DNA of 53,911 bases from PNAI01 sp964575715 (GTDB taxonomy: Bacteria; Pseudomonadota; Alphaproteobacteria; Rhizobiales; Xanthobacteraceae): the NCBI GenBank assembly GCA_964575715.1, contig CAZNSG010000138.1:1-53911 (forward strand), in the 5' to 3' direction. The notes beneath the pieces were generated by a model. The model searched no databases. It was given only the letters and a program-made list of their open reading frames with translations, and was not told the DNA's origin. The translations under genes were made by a program, and so were the position numbers. The stretch's first letter is position 1, and every line of letters starts with the position of its first letter. Shown here one piece after another: positions 53,657 to 53,911 of the stretch.

Positions 53657-53911
53657 CGCCAGCGCCGCAAGGCCGGATCCCATAGTTTCGGGGTGATTAG
53701 GGAGTGAATTTAGATGCGCCCGGGTGGATGACTTACGAGAGTCCGCCTTGACTCAAAAGCGACCGTCTGCGACCGCAACGCAACATGTCGCGATGTGCCA
53801 ATGCACAAAATCGCTGCGCGATAGCCCGCTGCGCGGGTAGCCCGACCGCGAGCGCGGTAACCGGAGGTGAGATCGTCGATAGCGGACGAGGCGTCCTGTC
53901 TTGAAGATCGA

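Noticed and set aside
53657..53911. Gene or RNA at the right edge
   Set aside because: Only minor inverted repeats (for example around GCGATAGCCCGCTGCGCGGG) are visible; no ORF, tRNA or known RNA was recognised.

Overview
The window is about 54 kb of chromosome from an alphaproteobacterium, most probably a member of the Hyphomicrobiales (Bradyrhizobium, Rhodopseudomonas or Pseudolabrys-like). The evidence is the high-GC coding sequence, a membrane-anchored CycM-type cytochrome c, a doubled YejA upstream of yejBEF, a Tad/Cpa pilus locus with CtrA-like sites, the ffs-dnaX-ybaB-recR order, and palindromic intergenic repeats of the kind common in that group. No phage, IS element, CRISPR array, tRNA or rRNA was seen. 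The genus is inference; the sequence alone does not fix it.

Layout. 0-11 kb: a 5'-truncated hrpB helicase carrying an in-frame palindromic repeat, a membrane-anchored retropepsin-like protease, a coupled alpha/beta hydrolase plus luciferase-like monooxygenase pair, a phosphomannomutase, an enol-lactonase-like hydrolase, pheA, kdsB and a cycM-like cytochrome. 11-19.4 kb: a five-gene oligopeptide ABC importer operon (two Tat-exported binding proteins, yejB, yejE, yejF). 19.6-23.3 kb: an NlpC/P60 hydrolase, a MarR regulator and an M17 aminopeptidase, with a RelE/HigB-type toxin-antitoxin pair inserted next to the aminopeptidase gene and bracketed by a 72-bp copy of that gene's 3' end.

23.4-36.2 kb: a Tad (tight adherence, Flp pilus) locus in several transcription units: tadD (+), cpaC-cpaD-cpaE-cpaF-tadB-tadC (-), cpaA (-), two flp pilin genes (-), a stand-alone secretin N-domain protein (+) and two TadE-like pseudopilins (+). 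No cpaB is present; a 67-codon reading frame sits in its usual place. Four sequences matching or nearly matching TTAA-N7-TTAA, the CtrA consensus, lie upstream of the separate Tad units, which suggests cell-cycle control of the pilus.

36.2-54 kb: an Lrp-type regulator, a pfkB/nudC/nitrilase-family operon, a DUF4403 protein, a HIT gene broken by an amber codon, SRP RNA (ffs), dnaX-ybaB-recR, a ModA-like binding protein divergent from a LysR regulator, rmuC plus an AmpG-like permease, and def and fmt separated by a FitAB/VapBC-type locus with a second, orphan antitoxin.

The most unusual large-scale feature is the set of composite intergenic repeats. Short, nearly perfect palindromes of 17-38 bp occur as interchangeable modules inside larger hairpins, sometimes nested and sometimes inverted. 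One such element lies in frame inside hrpB, and another supplies the stop codon of the aminopeptidase gene.
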